The notes below the pieces were generated by a model. The model saw only the letters and a program-made list of their open reading frames with translations. It did no database searches and was not told where the DNA came from. A stretch of 64,000 nucleotides of DNA from Lachnospiraceae bacterium UBA1818. Its GTDB lineage: Bacteria; Bacillota; Clostridia; Lachnospirales; Lachnospiraceae. Below are positions 51,111-59,322 of this stretch, piece by piece (position 1 is the stretch's first letter; each line of letters opens with the position of its first letter). Both the position numbers and the translations under genes were made by a program. The stretch lies in assembly GCA_904419285.1 (NCBI GenBank), contig CAJFQZ010000003.1, forward strand, positions 62,001 through 126,000. The letters are read 5' to 3'.

Positions 51111-51170
51111 TCTGTAAATGTCCGGGTCAGCGAGCGCCATGACAGCACCAAATACATTTTTCTTTCTCAT
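51096..51170 (-). pseudogene. TRAP transporter binding protein (dctP) reduced to a 24-codon scar
   Basis: AAGGAGA precedes an ATG at 51170. The frame reads MRKKNVFGAVMALA, the start of a secretion signal, and passes directly into DPDIYRLYTE and a stop, which looks like a DctP C-terminus. A DctP should be about 340 residues, so roughly 320 codons have been removed in frame. It sits directly after dctM, one of the two usual places for dctP. Without it the transporter lacks its extracytoplasmic receptor. Confidence 0.6.
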
Positions 51171-51198
51171 AACTGTCTCCTTCCGAATGAATCCTCCG

Positions 51199-52488
51199 TC
51201 ACAGCAACGCCAGGCTGACTGCAGGAACAAAGGTGATAACAAGCAGCGCCACAAGGAAATACAGGATCATGGGAAGCGCGTGTTTTGCGATCTCCATGAG
51301 CGGCACATCCGTGAGCGAGCTGGCAACAAACAGATTGACGCCGATCGGCGGTGTTACGAAACCGATCGCCAGATTCACGACCATCATCACACCAAAGTGA
51401 ATCGGATCCATTCCGATAGACTCCACGATTGGGAGCAGGATCGGTGTAAGGATCAGGATTGCCGGCGTCGTATCCATGACCATTCCCACGATCAGCAGAA
51501 ATGCATTGATCACGAGCAGAAGGAGGATCGGATTCGTAAAGTGCGACAGGATCCAGGAGCTGATCGCCTGCGGAACCTGCATCAACGTCAGCACCCTCGA
51601 AAACGCGATCGCCGCAGCCAGGATAAAGAGGATTGGAGCGTACGTGCGGATAGACTCTACAAGAATCGCCCAGATATCCTTCACCTTGATCGTCTTGTAG
51701 ACAGCCATACTGATCAGCAGCGCATAGAACACCGAAATAACCGCTGCCTCTGTGGGAGAGGCGATTCCCGTGTAGATACATCCGAGAATGATCACCGGGC
51801 TTAAAAGGGCAAACGCACTTTCTTTAAGCACCTTCAGCAGACCTTTCTCATGAAGCGCTCCCACAACGACCATCTTCTTCGCCTGATCCTCGCCGTTCTT
51901 CTTACAATAATAGAATGCATATACCATCAGCAGCGCTCCGATCAAAAGCCCAGGGATAATGCCCGCGATGAACAGATCGCTCACCGAAGCCCCCGATGCG
52001 GAGCCGTACATGATAAACGGGATACTCGGCGGAATGATGACTCCAAGTCCTCCCGCCACTGCGACCAGCGCAGTCGTAAACTTTTTTTCATATCCCATCT
52101 CGATCAGAATCGGGATCGTCATGCTTCCCACTGCCGCCACCGTCGCCGGACCCGATCCGGAGATTGCACCGTAGAACAGGCAGGTCACGACTACCGCGCA
52201 CGGCATTCCCGCGGTCCTCTTACCCATAAAATATGCAAACACATCAAACAGCTTTCTGGAGATCCCTCCCCTTGCCATGATAATGCCTGACAGCACAAAC
52301 ATGGGCACAGCCAGAAGAGGGAAGCTGTCAAGACCTCCCAGCATGGACCGGATCACATAGGTCGCGCTGGCTGTAAAAGAAGGATCCACAGCACCCGGCA
52401 GTACTGAGACGATCCCCAGTGAAATGGAGACCGGGATCGCAATGACAAGACATATTACAAATATGATAAAAACAAGAACCGGCGACAT
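51199..52488 (-). CDS. dctM: TRAP transporter large permease DctM
   Basis: A 429-residue twelve-helix protein of the DctM family, the Na+-driven translocation subunit of a TRAP importer for organic acids. Family stretches LAVPMFVLSGIIMARGGISRKLFD, AISGSGPATVAAVGSMTIP, GGLGVIIPPSIPFIMYG and FVTPPIGVNLFVAS are present. It starts 1 bp after the DctQ stop with AGGGGG upstream. Nearby aroD, aroE and an esterase suggest a cyclic hydroxy-acid such as quinate or shikimate as cargo, but this is inference. Confidence 0.95.
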   Translation of the reverse strand: MSPVLVFIIFVICLVIAIPVSISLGIVSVLPGAVDPSFTASATYVIRSMLGGLDSFPLLAVPMFVLSGIIMARGGISRKLFDVFAYFMGKRTAGMPCAVVVTCLFYGAISGSGPATVAAVGSMTIPILIEMGYEKKFTTALVAVAGGLGVIIPPSIPFIMYGSASGASVSDLFIAGIIPGLLIGALLMVYAFYYCKKNGEDQAKKMVVVGALHEKGLLKVLKESAFALLSPVIILGCIYTGIASPTEAAVISVFYALLISMAVYKTIKVKDIWAILVESIRTYAPILFILAAAIAFSRVLTLMQVPQAISSWILSHFTNPILLLLVINAFLLIVGMVMDTTPAILILTPILLPIVESIGMDPIHFGVMMVVNLAIGFVTPPIGVNLFVASSLTDVPLMEIAKHALPMILYFLVALLVITFVPAVSLALL

Positions 52489-52489
52489 C

Positions 52490-52981
52490 TCATTTTTCCC
52501 CCTTTCCTCTCACTGTCTGAAATTCTATGATCCACCTCTGGAGCACCCGGACTGCAGAAAGCGCAAAGCCCACCAGCGGCGCCGCCTGCACAAAATACAT
52601 CGGGATCCCCATCGCAGGGCTTGTCTGTCCGTTCGCAACCGCTGACATCAGATATTTCCACGCAAACGGGAGCAGATAGACAAACAGGATCAGTTCAAAT
52701 GTATGATTCACTACCTTAAACAAAGCTTTTCCCCTCTTTGGGAACAGTGCGACGAACTGTTCGATCTTGATGGAAATACACTTTTTCGTGCAGTAGCTGA
52801 TGCTCAAAAAACCTGCCCAGATGAAGATATACCTGGTCAGTTCCTCCGACCAGGAAAGCGACGCGCCCAGCACATACCTGCAGAACACCTGCACTCCCAT
52901 AATCACAGCCATAGCCGCCAGTGCAGCCACAAGCAGGACCTCTTCCAGATAGTCATCCAGCCATCTTATCACTTTTCTCAT
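52490..52981 (-). CDS. dctQ: TRAP transporter small permease DctQ
   Basis: A 163-residue four-helix subunit with VFCRYVLGASLSWSEELTRYIFIWAGFLS, the DctQ signature. AGGAGGG precedes the ATG at 52981. It partners DctM. A strong hairpin lies about 40 bp upstream, leaving little room for a promoter. Confidence 0.93.
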   Translation of the reverse strand: MRKVIRWLDDYLEEVLLVAALAAMAVIMGVQVFCRYVLGASLSWSEELTRYIFIWAGFLSISYCTKKCISIKIEQFVALFPKRGKALFKVVNHTFELILFVYLLPFAWKYLMSAVANGQTSPAMGIPMYFVQAAPLVGFALSAVRVLQRWIIEFQTVRGKGEK

Positions 52982-53021
52982 AAAGTCCTCTTCCCTCCTT
53001 CAGAAATTATCAAATAATAAA

Positions 53022-53060
53022 AGGACGGGAGACGATTCGGGAATCATCGTCTCCCGACCT
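53022..53060 (-). terminator. Terminator upstream of dctQ
   Basis: CGGGAGACGAT/ATCGTCTCCCG, an 11-bp perfect stem with a 9-nt loop, followed on the minus strand by CCTTTTATTATT. It ends the transcript of the damaged membrane-protein gene upstream. Confidence 0.75.
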
Positions 53061-53081
53061 TTCGTCATAGCATTGCCGCCT

Positions 53082-53395
53082 TCATGCCGCAAATACTCCA
53101 AATACTTTTAGTACAAAATAATCGCCGCCACAACCGCGACCGCCGATCCCATTATCCACGCCTTTTCCTATGACCTTGGTCACGCCCTTTAACTGCTTAA
53201 AGCAGAGGGTCACGATGACCGCCGAGCCGATAAAAAGGCTCAGGACGACCACTGCGTTGGTGTTCATATTTGCCAGATTAGAAAACAACAGCACAAGCGC
53301 CACTGACAGTAAAAACAGATGGAAAATATGAACAGATTGCTGCCGATAAAGCCGATGCAGCAGTCTGCGCAGGCGGTATGGTCTTCACCGCACAC
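53082..53395 (-). pseudogene. Small membrane protein remnant with two apparent frameshifts
   Basis: Three frames join to a plausible membrane protein: CGEDHTACADCCIGFIGSNLFIFSI, then (after T5 at about 53325) LLSVALVLLFSNLANMNTNAVVVLSLFIGSA and KQLKGVTKVIGK, then (about 53165) AWIMGSAVAVVAAIILY and a stop near 53108. Two or three helices are seen. The 5' end is fused to the esterase stub. Family unknown. Confidence 0.5.
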
Positions 53396-53889
53396 TGTAC
53401 CTTTGAGGATGCCTGCAGGTCCACAGTCAGGTCGTCAAATCCTTCCTTATCCCCGGTCACCGCCAGAAACTGGGTCACGGTTCCCCCTGCAGAGTTGCCC
53501 CAGACCGCGAAACGCTCCGGATCCGGGTTCAGCTTCTCTGCATTGGCGCGCAGATAACGGATCGCTGCCTTTCCGTCGATCAGCTGCGCCGGCCAAAGCG
53601 CCTCCTGTACAAGCCGGTACTCCACGGTTGCCACCGCATACCCCTGGGTAACAGGCTGGCACATGGAGCTGATATAATGGGTGCGCTTATGCCCCATTGC
53701 AAAGGCTCCGCCGTGGAACACGATGATGAGGGGGAAAGACCCCTCCCCCTCATCCGGATAGATGATGTCCAGTATCTGATTCTCTGACTGATCCGCATAT
53801 TTCAGGTCATACTCTACATGCCTGAACTGCGTCATATCCATTTCCGGCTCGGAAGCCAGAAACTGCTCTCCGTTATTAGAACCAGCCAT
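53380..53889 (-). pseudogene. Alpha/beta-hydrolase (carboxylesterase) truncated after the nucleophile region
   Basis: AGGAGA precedes an ATG at 53889. About 165 residues match BD-FAE-like esterases: the oxyanion motif FPLIIVFHGGAFAMG, the nucleophile elbow VWGNSAGGTVTQFLA (Ser in GNSAGG) and VQCAV. Then the sequence jumps into another gene near 53380-53395, so the Asp and His of the triad are lost. The frame continues 35 codons as nonsense to 53278. It lies directly after aroD in the shikimate/quinate group and was perhaps an esterase for acyl-quinate compounds. Confidence 0.75.
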
Positions 53890-53910
53890 TGTCTATCTCC
53901 TCATCCCGTT

Positions 53911-54672
53911 TTACAGACTCTTATGAAGAAGGTTCAGTACAGTCTGAAGATTTTCTGCTCCCATCTGTCCCGGCGCGGAAGCCTTTCCGACTGCTCCAAA
54001 GGTCAGAGCCGAACCGAATACCTCTCCGCAGAGACGGCTGATCACGCCTGTGCCTGACATGGACATTGTGATGATCGGACGGTCCGCATACTCTGATGCC
54101 ATCTCCTCTGTCGCAGAGAGAAGTGTCAGGACATCCTTCTTATTCTGCGGCATCACCGCGATCTTCGGGATATCAGCGCCCAGTTCCTGCATCTTGCGCA
54201 GACGTGAAACGATCTCATCCTTGTCCGGTGTTTTATGGAAATCGTGATTTGATGCAACAACCTTTACACCGCACTCATGAGCGGTCTCAACGACCGCCTT
54301 CACTGCATCGTCTCCTGTGAACGCTTCAATATCCACCAGATCGATAAGGCCTGTCTTTGCCGCTTTCTGGTTCAGTTCCACGTAAGCGTCTGTCTCAATG
54401 GATTTCTCTCCGCCTTCTTTGGATGTACGGAAGGTAAACAGGATCGGGGTCTCGCCGAGCACTTCCCTGAGCGCTTTCATCGTCTCCTCTGTCTTGGCAA
54501 AGTCAAAGATGTCTTCATACCAGTCTACTCGCCACTCTACAACGTCCGCCGCCGTAGTCTTGATCGTCTCCGCTGCCTTTAAGATTTCTTCTCTTGTGAC
54601 ACCGACGATCGGAACACAGATCTTTGGAATTCCTGTGCCGATCTCTACATTTCTTACTTTTACTGGATTCAT
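53911..54672 (-). CDS. aroD: 3-dehydroquinate dehydratase, type I
   Basis: A 253-residue TIM-barrel enzyme that interconverts 3-dehydroquinate and 3-dehydroshikimate through a Schiff base. The catalytic pair is H143 (in ASNHDFHKTP) and K170 (in PKIAVMP), numbered as in the Salmonella enzyme. EWRVDWYED and the C-terminal SAPGQM complete the site. AGGAGG precedes the ATG. Its place beside an MFS carrier, a YdiB-like aroE, an esterase and LysR regulators argues for quinate/shikimate catabolism rather than aromatic biosynthesis. No other aro biosynthetic genes are nearby. Confidence 0.96.
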   Translation of the reverse strand: MNPVKVRNVEIGTGIPKICVPIVGVTREEILKAAETIKTTAADVVEWRVDWYEDIFDFAKTEETMKALREVLGETPILFTFRTSKEGGEKSIETDAYVELNQKAAKTGLIDLVDIEAFTGDDAVKAVVETAHECGVKVVASNHDFHKTPDKDEIVSRLRKMQELGADIPKIAVMPQNKKDVLTLLSATEEMASEYADRPIITMSMSGTGVISRLCGEVFGSALTFGAVGKASAPGQMGAENLQTVLNLLHKSL

Positions 54673-54719
54673 TCTGTTTTCCTCCTGATATGATCTGAAT
54701 ATAAAAATACTGATACGGG

Positions 54720-54836
54720 AAAAAATATTCTTTCCCGGCGCCGGAGTTCTTCTCAGTCCGGCGTCATATTACTGCATTAACCACAGCAAGGCAGCATTCC
54801 GGACAGAGCCTTTTTCCGGTCTGTCCGCAAGCTGCC
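54720..54836 (-). terminator. Tandem hairpins between the MFS and aroD genes
   Basis: One stem pairs GACGCCGGA with TCCGGCG near 54735-54765, with a TTTTTTCCCG stretch after it. A second pairs GGCAGC and GGACAG with CTGTCCG and GCTGCC around 54788-54836. They may partly terminate transcription after the MFS gene. Confidence 0.5.
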
Positions 54837-54851
54837 TGTCTTCTGTCTTGC

Positions 54852-56039
54852 TTATTTTGATGTATCTGCGTTCTTCAGCAGCACTCCGTATCTTACATTT
54901 ACGAAGAGTGCGAGAAGGATGCCGATGACAGTGATCACGATGTTCATGATGATAACACCGGAAGCACTCATATTGGAAGCCGCTGTCAGGATCGTGTAGT
55001 TGCACAGGCTGGACGCGATCATGACAAGACTTGTAAGCGTACCCTTGATCTTCGGGAACAGATCGTTCGCAACAGCGGTTGCCATCTGCAGCACGCCGCC
55101 TGCTCCTGCGTAGCCGATCACAAATGCTCCGACATAGCAGATCATCGGGCTCTTGATCATGTATACAAGTGCCAGCATAACCAGTGAGATCACCGGATAG
55201 ATCACAAGGAAACGAACCTGTTTGAACTTGGTGATCAGGGCGCTCGTCACGAACAGAGCGACCAGTGTTCCTGCAGAATAATATGTCTGCATCATGGAAA
55301 CGTCCTCGGACGCGATCCCTGCAACTTCTGTTCCGAATGTCTGCGCACAGTTCAGCCACAGCTGGAATGTAGCGGTACATGTGAATCCGATCAGGATCAG
55401 GGCAACACTCTCGAGTGAAAAGTGCGCGTTCTTTAAGTTGTTCAGGAAAGACTCGCCCTTTCCTACTCCTTCAACCTTCGGAAGCGGAGCAAAGATTGCC
55501 AGTACGCCGAGTACTGCGATCACGATTCCGCATACGAGAGGAAGCATCAGGTAAGACATTGATGTTCCCACGCAGAGTCCGAGGAAGAACGGAAGCAGGA
55601 GCTGTGCAACGGAAATGAAAAGCTTGATTCCCATTGTAGCGATACCTGTGTATTTATAGATGATCTCAGCGACTGCCGGATAGGTAGCTGTATCAAGGAA
55701 GGAGTTTGCGATACCTCCGAGTACTGCTGCCACATAAGCGATCGTCATATTCGGTGAAAATGCGATTCCCACAAAGAAGATCACATAGGAAAAGCAGCCG
55801 ATCAGCACGGAGATCCTTCTTCCGAACTTATCAGACAGCGGGCCTGCAAACGGAAGCGAGATCAGACGTCCGAGTCCGAGTGCCGCTGCCACAGCCGTAA
55901 CACCCATAACGCTGTCCATTCCCCACTGCTCCGCCAGAAGCTCTTTTACAACCTGCTGGCTTAAGATAGAGCAGCCGATACCATGGATAAAATAGTTTAA
56001 ATAAAGGATAAGTGCACTTGGCAGATATTTCTTATTCAT
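54852..56039 (-). CDS. MFS transporter (probable quinate/shikimate-type carrier)
   Basis: A 395-residue twelve-helix carrier of the major facilitator superfamily. The A-motif between helices 2 and 3 reads GPLSDKFGRRISVLIG, and the matching loop between 8 and 9 reads TKFKQVRFLVI. It sits between aroE and aroD, as YdiM/YdiN-like carriers do in E. coli and related clusters, so quinate, shikimate or a related compound is likely. No strong ribosome site is visible before the ATG. Confidence 0.85.
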   Translation of the reverse strand: MNKKYLPSALILYLNYFIHGIGCSILSQQVVKELLAEQWGMDSVMGVTAVAAALGLGRLISLPFAGPLSDKFGRRISVLIGCFSYVIFFVGIAFSPNMTIAYVAAVLGGIANSFLDTATYPAVAEIIYKYTGIATMGIKLFISVAQLLLPFFLGLCVGTSMSYLMLPLVCGIVIAVLGVLAIFAPLPKVEGVGKGESFLNNLKNAHFSLESVALILIGFTCTATFQLWLNCAQTFGTEVAGIASEDVSMMQTYYSAGTLVALFVTSALITKFKQVRFLVIYPVISLVMLALVYMIKSPMICYVGAFVIGYAGAGGVLQMATAVANDLFPKIKGTLTSLVMIASSLCNYTILTAASNMSASGVIIMNIVITVIGILLALFVNVRYGVLLKNADTSK

Positions 56040-56071
56040 GATTTATTATACCCTCTTCTCTCATCTTAATT

Positions 56072-56947
56072 TTAGTCGTATTTGATATCAAGTACTTCTT
56101 TCATATGGTCGATCGGCATGTGCTTTCCTGTCCACAGATAGAACGCTGCATCTCCCTGGAAGAGCATCATTCCGAGACCGTTCATCGTCTTGCATCCTGC
56201 CTCTTTCGCCATCTTCAGTGTCAGAGTCTCTCTCGGGGCATAGATCGTATCTGTCACGATCAGGTCCGGACGGAAGAAGGATTTATCCGGGATCACGGAC
56301 TGTCCCTCAAGCGGCTTCATGCCGACGCCTGTTGCCTGTGCGAAAAGATAACTGTCAGCGATCTCTTCTCTTAATTTTTCTTTGTCGTCCAGGTCATACA
56401 GATTTACAATACAGTCTGTTTTGCTGCGGATCGTATCAACTGTCTTCTCCGCTGCTTCCCAGAACTTATCCTTAATATTGAAGATAGAGATCTCTTTCAC
56501 GCCGTCCAGAGCTGCCTGAACCTCGATTGCCTTCGCAGCTCCGCCTGCTCCTGCGATAGTCATCTTCTTTCCGATCACATCAATGTTGTTGTCCTTTAAG
56601 GACTGCATGTATCCGATTCCGTCTGTGATGTGTCCGATCAGCTTTCCGTTGTCATTTACGATCGTGTTGACCGCGCCGCACATCTGCGCTGCCGGTGACA
56701 GCTCGTCCAGATACTGTCCTACAACGGTCTTGTTCGGCATGGAAATATTGGAACCTACCATCTTCAATGCGCGAAGTCCTTTGATCGCATCCTCAAGCGT
56801 GTCATTGTCCACCTCAAATGCAAGATAAGCGTAGTCCAGACCAAGTGTGGCGAACGCCTCATTGTGCATTGCCGGTGAACTGGAATGTCTGATCGGATAA
56901 GCCATCAGGCCGATCAGCTCTGTGTGTCCTGTGATTCTCTCTGCCAT
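56072..56947 (-). CDS. aroE: Shikimate/quinate dehydrogenase
   Basis: A 291-residue NAD(P)-dependent dehydrogenase oxidising shikimate (or quinate) at C3, or the reverse. Substrate-site residues are in SSSPAMHN, K73 in SMPNKTVV and D109 in HITDGIGY. The nucleotide-binding loop is GAGGAAKAI. SMPNKT, instead of the TVPHK of biosynthetic AroE, is the form seen in YdiB-type enzymes that accept quinate. AAGGAGAA precedes the ATG. First gene of a minus-strand unit with the MFS carrier and aroD, divergent from a LysR regulator. Confidence 0.94.
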   Translation of the reverse strand: MAERITGHTELIGLMAYPIRHSSSPAMHNEAFATLGLDYAYLAFEVDNDTLEDAIKGLRALKMVGSNISMPNKTVVGQYLDELSPAAQMCGAVNTIVNDNGKLIGHITDGIGYMQSLKDNNIDVIGKKMTIAGAGGAAKAIEVQAALDGVKEISIFNIKDKFWEAAEKTVDTIRSKTDCIVNLYDLDDKEKLREEIADSYLFAQATGVGMKPLEGQSVIPDKSFFRPDLIVTDTIYAPRETLTLKMAKEAGCKTMNGLGMMLFQGDAAFYLWTGKHMPIDHMKEVLDIKYD

Positions 56948-57011
56948 GATTTTTTTCTCCTTTTTTTATATTTTTCGTGTTTGTTAAATGTCAAACAACC
57001 TCTCTGGCTCT

Positions 57012-57041
57012 ATTATACGAAATTCTATTTTATAGTTCCAA
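57012..57041 (-). promoter_or_regulatory. Promoter of the aroE operon
   Basis: On the minus strand TTGGAA (57041-57036), 18 bp, TATAAT (57017-57012), about 65 bp before aroE. Confidence 0.6.
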
Positions 57042-57060
57042 TACATCTTTTTGTCTTTTT

Positions 57061-57079
57061 TGATACTTTTACACTATCA
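57061..57079. promoter_or_regulatory. LysR-type operator between aroE and lysR
   Basis: TGATA, 9 bp, TATCA (an ATA-N9-TAT form of the T-N11-A box) lies between the divergent promoters, upstream of the aroE -35 and over the lysR promoter, as expected for LysR autoregulation. Confidence 0.5.
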
Positions 57080-57086
57080 TTTATGG

Positions 57087-57092
57087 TATAAT
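57087..57092 (+). promoter_or_regulatory. Extended -10 promoter of lysR
   Basis: TGGTATAAT (TGN plus TATAAT) about 50 bp before the regulator start, with no clear -35. Confidence 0.5.
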
Positions 57093-57142
57093 AGCACAAA
57101 CAGATACTTTATCTTCAGACTAAAAAAGAAAGGAGCTCCGTA

Positions 57143-58027
57143 ATGACGCTTAACCAGCTTTTATATTTTCAGGCCGTTGCAAAATATGAACATTTCAGGC
57201 TTGCCGCGGCAAGTCTGAATATCTCTCAGCCTTCTCTGAGCCGTTCCATTGCCAATCTCGAGGAAGAGCTGGGGATCATCCTGTTCGAGAGGAAAGGACG
57301 CACCGTCAAACTGACAAAATACGGAAGACTTTTTCTCGAACACGCGAACCGGATACTCACAGACGTACAGCTGGCTGAAAAACAGATGAAAAAACTCTCC
57401 GGCAGCTCCGGTCATGTGGACATCGCCTATGTTTTCCCACTTGCAGCGAAGTATATTCCTCATACTGTTCGGAAATTTCTCGCCAAAAGCGCTAACGAAA
57501 AGATCAGTTTTAATTTTCACCAGACATATACCGGAGAAATGGTCAGCGGTCTGAAGTCGGAGCGGTATGACGTGATCTTCGGCTCCTATGTGGAAAACGA
57601 GCCGGGCATCCAGTTTGTTCCCATCCTCAAGCAGGAGATGATCATCATCACGCCCCTTGGACATCCTCTCACCAAAAAGAAAGATCCGGGACTGAAAGAC
57701 CTTGAAAATTATCCGGTCATGGGATATGACAGGACATCAGGACTTGGACAGTTCACGAACCGCACCTATGCCTCCTACGCCCTCTCCCCCACTGTCATCT
57801 GCGAATCTCCCGACGAAAACGCTATCGCCTCCCTTGTAGCAGAAAATTTCGGCATTGCTCTCGTCGCAGACGTGGATAGCCTGGACCACTTTCCTCTGGA
57901 AAAGATTCACCTGACTGATGTAAGCCTCAGCCACACCGTATATATGGGATACTTAAAAGACCATTATCAGATCCCTGCCGTAAAGAATTTCATCTCTTTT
58001 ATAAAGAAGGAAGGTTCCCACGTCTGA
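57143..58027 (+). CDS. LysR-family regulator divergent from aroE
   Basis: A 294-residue LysR protein: winged helix MTLNQLLYFQAVAKYEHFRLAAASLNISQPSLSRSIANLEEELG at the N-terminus and a periplasmic-binding-like effector domain from about residue 90. GAAAGGAG precedes the ATG. Divergent position and an operator in the shared region make it the likely regulator of aroE-MFS-aroD, with quinate, shikimate or a dehydro form as inducer. Confidence 0.94.
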   Translation: MTLNQLLYFQAVAKYEHFRLAAASLNISQPSLSRSIANLEEELGIILFERKGRTVKLTKYGRLFLEHANRILTDVQLAEKQMKKLSGSSGHVDIAYVFPLAAKYIPHTVRKFLAKSANEKISFNFHQTYTGEMVSGLKSERYDVIFGSYVENEPGIQFVPILKQEMIIITPLGHPLTKKKDPGLKDLENYPVMGYDRTSGLGQFTNRTYASYALSPTVICESPDENAIASLVAENFGIALVADVDSLDHFPLEKIHLTDVSLSHTVYMGYLKDHYQIPAVKNFISFIKKEGSHV

Positions 58028-58074
58028 GATAAAGCGTCTCATTCCACCGCTCCGGTGCGGGCAGCGCGTATTCT

Positions 58075-58956
58075 TTACAGCCCGCGCCGCTTCACATACT
58101 CGATAAAGCGATGCACCATCGGCGTCTGATAAGCATCTTTCCGCCAAGCCATATAGACGAACCGCTTCTCATGCTGGTTCCGTATCGAGAGAACATCCAC
58201 CCCCAGCTGCCTTAAGATCGGGATTTCCGGCATCACCGCGATCCCGAAGTTCTGAGCCACAAGTCCTGCCATACACCCGTCCTCCTCGATCTCATAAGCG
58301 ATCTTCGGCTTTACCCTGATCTGCTCGAACATCCGGTCCACCACGGGCCGCAGGCCGCTGTTCCCGGTATAAAAGATCTGGGGATATACGGCCGCCTGCT
58401 CCAGATCGACCGCCTTTTCATAGGAGAGGGGATGTCCCTTCGGCACAACGACCACCAGATTCTCTATCCCCACCGGTGTGAAATGTATCCCGCTCTCCCG
58501 CTCTGCCATGGAGCAGAAGCCAATGTCGAACCGTTCGTCCTTGATCCCCTGAATGACTTCCGACGTATTTCCGACAGTAAAGCTGAAGTTCACCTTCAAT
58601 TCTTCATGAGTCCGGATAAAATCGCTGACCAGGCCGGGTACAAACTCGCTCCCCAGCGTGTAGATATATCCGAGCTCGATCAGTCCTTCTGTCTGTCCGG
58701 TCAGCGTACGCACTTTCTTGATCCCGGCATCCAGCGTTCGGAGTGATTCATCGACGTACTCCCGGAAGATCTTCCCATACTTTGTCAGCGCCACATTGCG
58801 CCCCTGCTTTTCAAACAGCCTGGTGCCCAGTTCCTGTTCCAGGGAGCTGATGGCATGGCTTAGGGACGGCTGGGAGATCCCCAGCTCCTCCGCCGCTTTT
58901 GTGTAATGCTCTGCTGCCGCCAGTTTGGAGAAATAATGCAGCTGGTTCAGATTCAT
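58075..58956 (-). CDS. LysR-family regulator divergent from the enoate reductase gene
   Basis: A 293-residue LysR protein closely like the neighbour at 57143 (MNLNQLHYFSKLAAAEHYTKAAEELGISQPSLSHAISSLEQELG). The start at 58956 follows GAGGTGG; the upstream extension to 59010 has no ribosome site. It is divergent from 59323-61329, with a perfect LysR box at 59009-59023 between them. The pair of similar regulators suggests duplication within one locus. Confidence 0.94.
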   Translation of the reverse strand: MNLNQLHYFSKLAAAEHYTKAAEELGISQPSLSHAISSLEQELGTRLFEKQGRNVALTKYGKIFREYVDESLRTLDAGIKKVRTLTGQTEGLIELGYIYTLGSEFVPGLVSDFIRTHEELKVNFSFTVGNTSEVIQGIKDERFDIGFCSMAERESGIHFTPVGIENLVVVVPKGHPLSYEKAVDLEQAAVYPQIFYTGNSGLRPVVDRMFEQIRVKPKIAYEIEEDGCMAGLVAQNFGIAVMPEIPILRQLGVDVLSIRNQHEKRFVYMAWRKDAYQTPMVHRFIEYVKRRGL

Positions 58957-59008
58957 GATTTCCACCTCATTTTCAAAATGTACTCTTTTATATAAAATAT
59001 CACAAATC

Positions 59009-59023
59009 ATAGTTATTATCTAT
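59009..59023. promoter_or_regulatory. LysR-type operator between lysR and enoate reductase
   Basis: ATAGTTATTATCTAT is a perfect ATAG-N7-CTAT dyad containing T-N11-A. It lies about 25 bp upstream of the -35 of the reductase promoter, the activation position for LysR proteins. Confidence 0.6.
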
Positions 59024-59045
59024 AGGTTTACGTCAAAATATGCAT

Positions 59046-59074
59046 TTGTTTTATATTTAGTTTTTGCTTATAAT
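59046..59074 (+). promoter_or_regulatory. Promoter of the enoate reductase gene
   Basis: TTGTTT, a 17-bp spacer and TATAAT. Transcripts would carry an untranslated leader of about 240 nt. Confidence 0.6.
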
Positions 59075-59080
59075 ACAGCT

Positions 59081-59322
59081 TGTAAACGGATTGTTAATGT
59101 AATGACGATACCCCGATCTTACTCACAGGATGCCGCCGGCAGACCTGCTGCGGCAGACCGGGAGACATCAGTCCGTTTCAGACAACCTCTCTCTATATTA
59201 TTTCAGCTGCCGGTGCGCGGAGAAAGGAACCGCTGTTTTTCAGACCTGTTCCGTACTGCTCATTTTTTCGCAGGCCGGCATGAAACAGGCAGTTTAAAAT
59301 TCACAACAGGAGACTTATTATT
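59081..59322 (+). other. Long untranslated leader of the enoate reductase gene
   Basis: About 240 nt with no ORF and several GC-rich paired words (GCCGCCGGCAG, CTGCTGCGGCAG, GCAGGCCGGC, a T6 run near 59262). I recognise no known riboswitch class or T-box in it. ACAGGAGA just before 59323 is the ribosome site. Confidence 0.35.
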
